DNA of 64,000 nucleotides from Micropterus salmoides (Eukaryota > Chordata > Actinopteri > Centrarchiformes > Centrarchidae): NCBI RefSeq assembly GCF_014851395.1, contig NW_024041151.1, positions 31,108,231 through 31,172,230 on the forward strand, read 5' to 3'. Position 1 is the first letter of the stretch. Every line of letters starts with the position of its first letter. This document shows, piece by piece, positions 63,093 through 64,000 of the stretch. Below the pieces are notes generated by a model. The model was not told the DNA's origin and did not search any database. It was given only the letters and a program-made list of their open reading frames with translations. Position numbers and translations under genes: made by a program.

Positions 63093-63919
63093 TTCTGATG
63101 GACGTGACCTAATAAATTACAAACTCTAACTAACTAATAACGTTGCACTGTACACTGATAGAAAGGTATCGCAATACTGCCTTCTATTGATAAAAATACT
63201 TTAATGACAGTGAATTTATGAAACTATGGCTACACCAAAAAAACAAACCATTCAGAAGCCAAAAATTCTTGCAAAACACTTTAAACTCTTTGAAAAAATT
63301 GTGTTTTTGCATCAATACAGTACACACAAGTGTCTTTGAGTAAGCACACGAAGCAGCAACTAAGTACTAATAGTAAAAATGCAGTTGTGACCTTATAGTA
63401 AAAAATAGTAAAAAAACACTTGTGACCTTGTGTTTTCTGTGTGTTGGGCATAGCAGTTTGCAATAAAGTTTTGTCAGGCATGTAGTACAATAAAACTCAC
63501 ATACACACTGGTGCCCAAATGTGTAAAGTATGGATGTGTGTTTTACATGAATTGAGTTTATTTTGAAAGGGACACCCAATGCAGACACTCACTCTTTGAC
63601 TGTGTTATCTGCCAGCATGTGGTCCTATAGCTCTCTGAGTGTGATGCAGTTATTTGCAATGACCATATATACAATATGGATTTCCAGCTCTGTGGTGAAC
63701 AATCAACCTGGTCCACCAGATACTGGTTTTGTTGTAATTCTGTAAAAACATTTGATTGGTTTTACAGTAGCGACATATCCTTGTCATTACAGTGCATATT
63801 ACTGAACCAGAACCAGTGCTTTACAGCACCCACAGTTACTTACCGCTTGTTAGTGTAATCTGTTGCCCAGCCTCCCTCAAGCACATTCCATGGTTGACCT
63901 GGTCAACCATAGTCAGGGG
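63093..63919. other. Nothing recognised
   Basis: AT-rich DNA up to the second DIRS edge. Confidence 0.5.
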
Positions 63920-64000
63920 GTTCCCCTTCGAGGGAACTCAAACTGCGTCGGTTACGACACTTTGGGAACGCCTCTAGGCGTAGCAGGTCTGAACGTGAAT
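63920..64000 (+). mobile_element. Second DIRS-type terminus, cut by the window edge
   Basis: Starting GTTCCCCTTCGAGGGAACTC, the last 81 bases are the inverted counterpart of the right end of the 35.8-41.1 kb element, with only a couple of differences (AACTCAAACTG against AACTCGAACTG; CACTTTGGG against CACTATGGG). Orientation is opposite, so any coding part would lie to the right on the plus strand. Whether a full element or only a remnant follows cannot be seen. Confidence 0.85.

Overview
This is animal nuclear DNA, almost certainly from a ray-finned (teleost) fish. The evidence is two vertebrate genes with spliced or large-exon structure, an AT-rich background, long (CA)n and (AT)n microsatellites, and a dense mix of typical fish repeats: Tc1-like transposons with TA target duplications, hAT and Harbinger relics, CR1/L2/Rex1-type and L1/Tx1-type LINE pieces, LTRs, RTE-like tails ending in GATGG repeats, and a DIRS tyrosine-recombinase retrotransposon. 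I recognised no RNA gene, CRISPR array, operon or bacterial signal.

Host genes. From about 9.3 to 25.3 kb the plus strand carries the last six coding exons of mapkap1 (SIN1, the mTORC2 subunit): the Ras-binding region, the PH domain and the C-terminal tail with its stop codon. The N-terminal exons lie outside the window to the left. From 58.35 down to 55.07 kb the minus strand carries one uninterrupted 1091-codon coding exon that I assign to ajm1 (apical junction component 1 homolog), with a MYND-like zinc finger near its C-terminus. A 3' splice acceptor sits just upstream of its start codon, so the 5' UTR is spliced. The two genes are convergent, with about 30 kb of repeat-rich DNA between them.

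Repeats, left to right. 0-9 kb: THAP-like and Harbinger relics, two LINE copies in tandem, a candidate solo LTR, and a hAT-like element of 1.3 kb. 9-26 kb (mapkap1 introns): a MITE, a Tc1 element with DD38E spacing, a hAT element with a near-perfect 8-bp target duplication, a deleted DD34E Tc1 element, and older repeats. 30-35 kb: a Tc1 end, separate L1/Tx1 ORF1 and ORF2 pieces, and another CR1/L2-type LINE. 35-41 kb: a full-length but mutated DIRS element of about 5.3 kb, with inverted terminal repeats and an internal complementary region, inserted into a small unrecognised open reading frame that has a TATA-like box. 41-44 kb: non-coding DNA with several tandem and dispersed repeats. 45-53 kb: Tc1 and LINE pieces, a solo LTR with a perfect 5-bp target duplication, a two-copy repeat family, and another Tc1 end. 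59-64 kb: an inverted pair of RTE-like tails, a second copy of an intronic repeat, and at the right edge the first 81 bases of a second DIRS-type terminus in opposite orientation.

I see no clearly new biological system. The stretches most worth a second look are the DIRS element with its interrupted unknown ORF and flanking AT-rich palindromes (35.0-43.4 kb), and the DD38E Tc1 copy. All coordinates and splice sites were read by eye; repeat family names come from motif recognition and have not been checked against a database.
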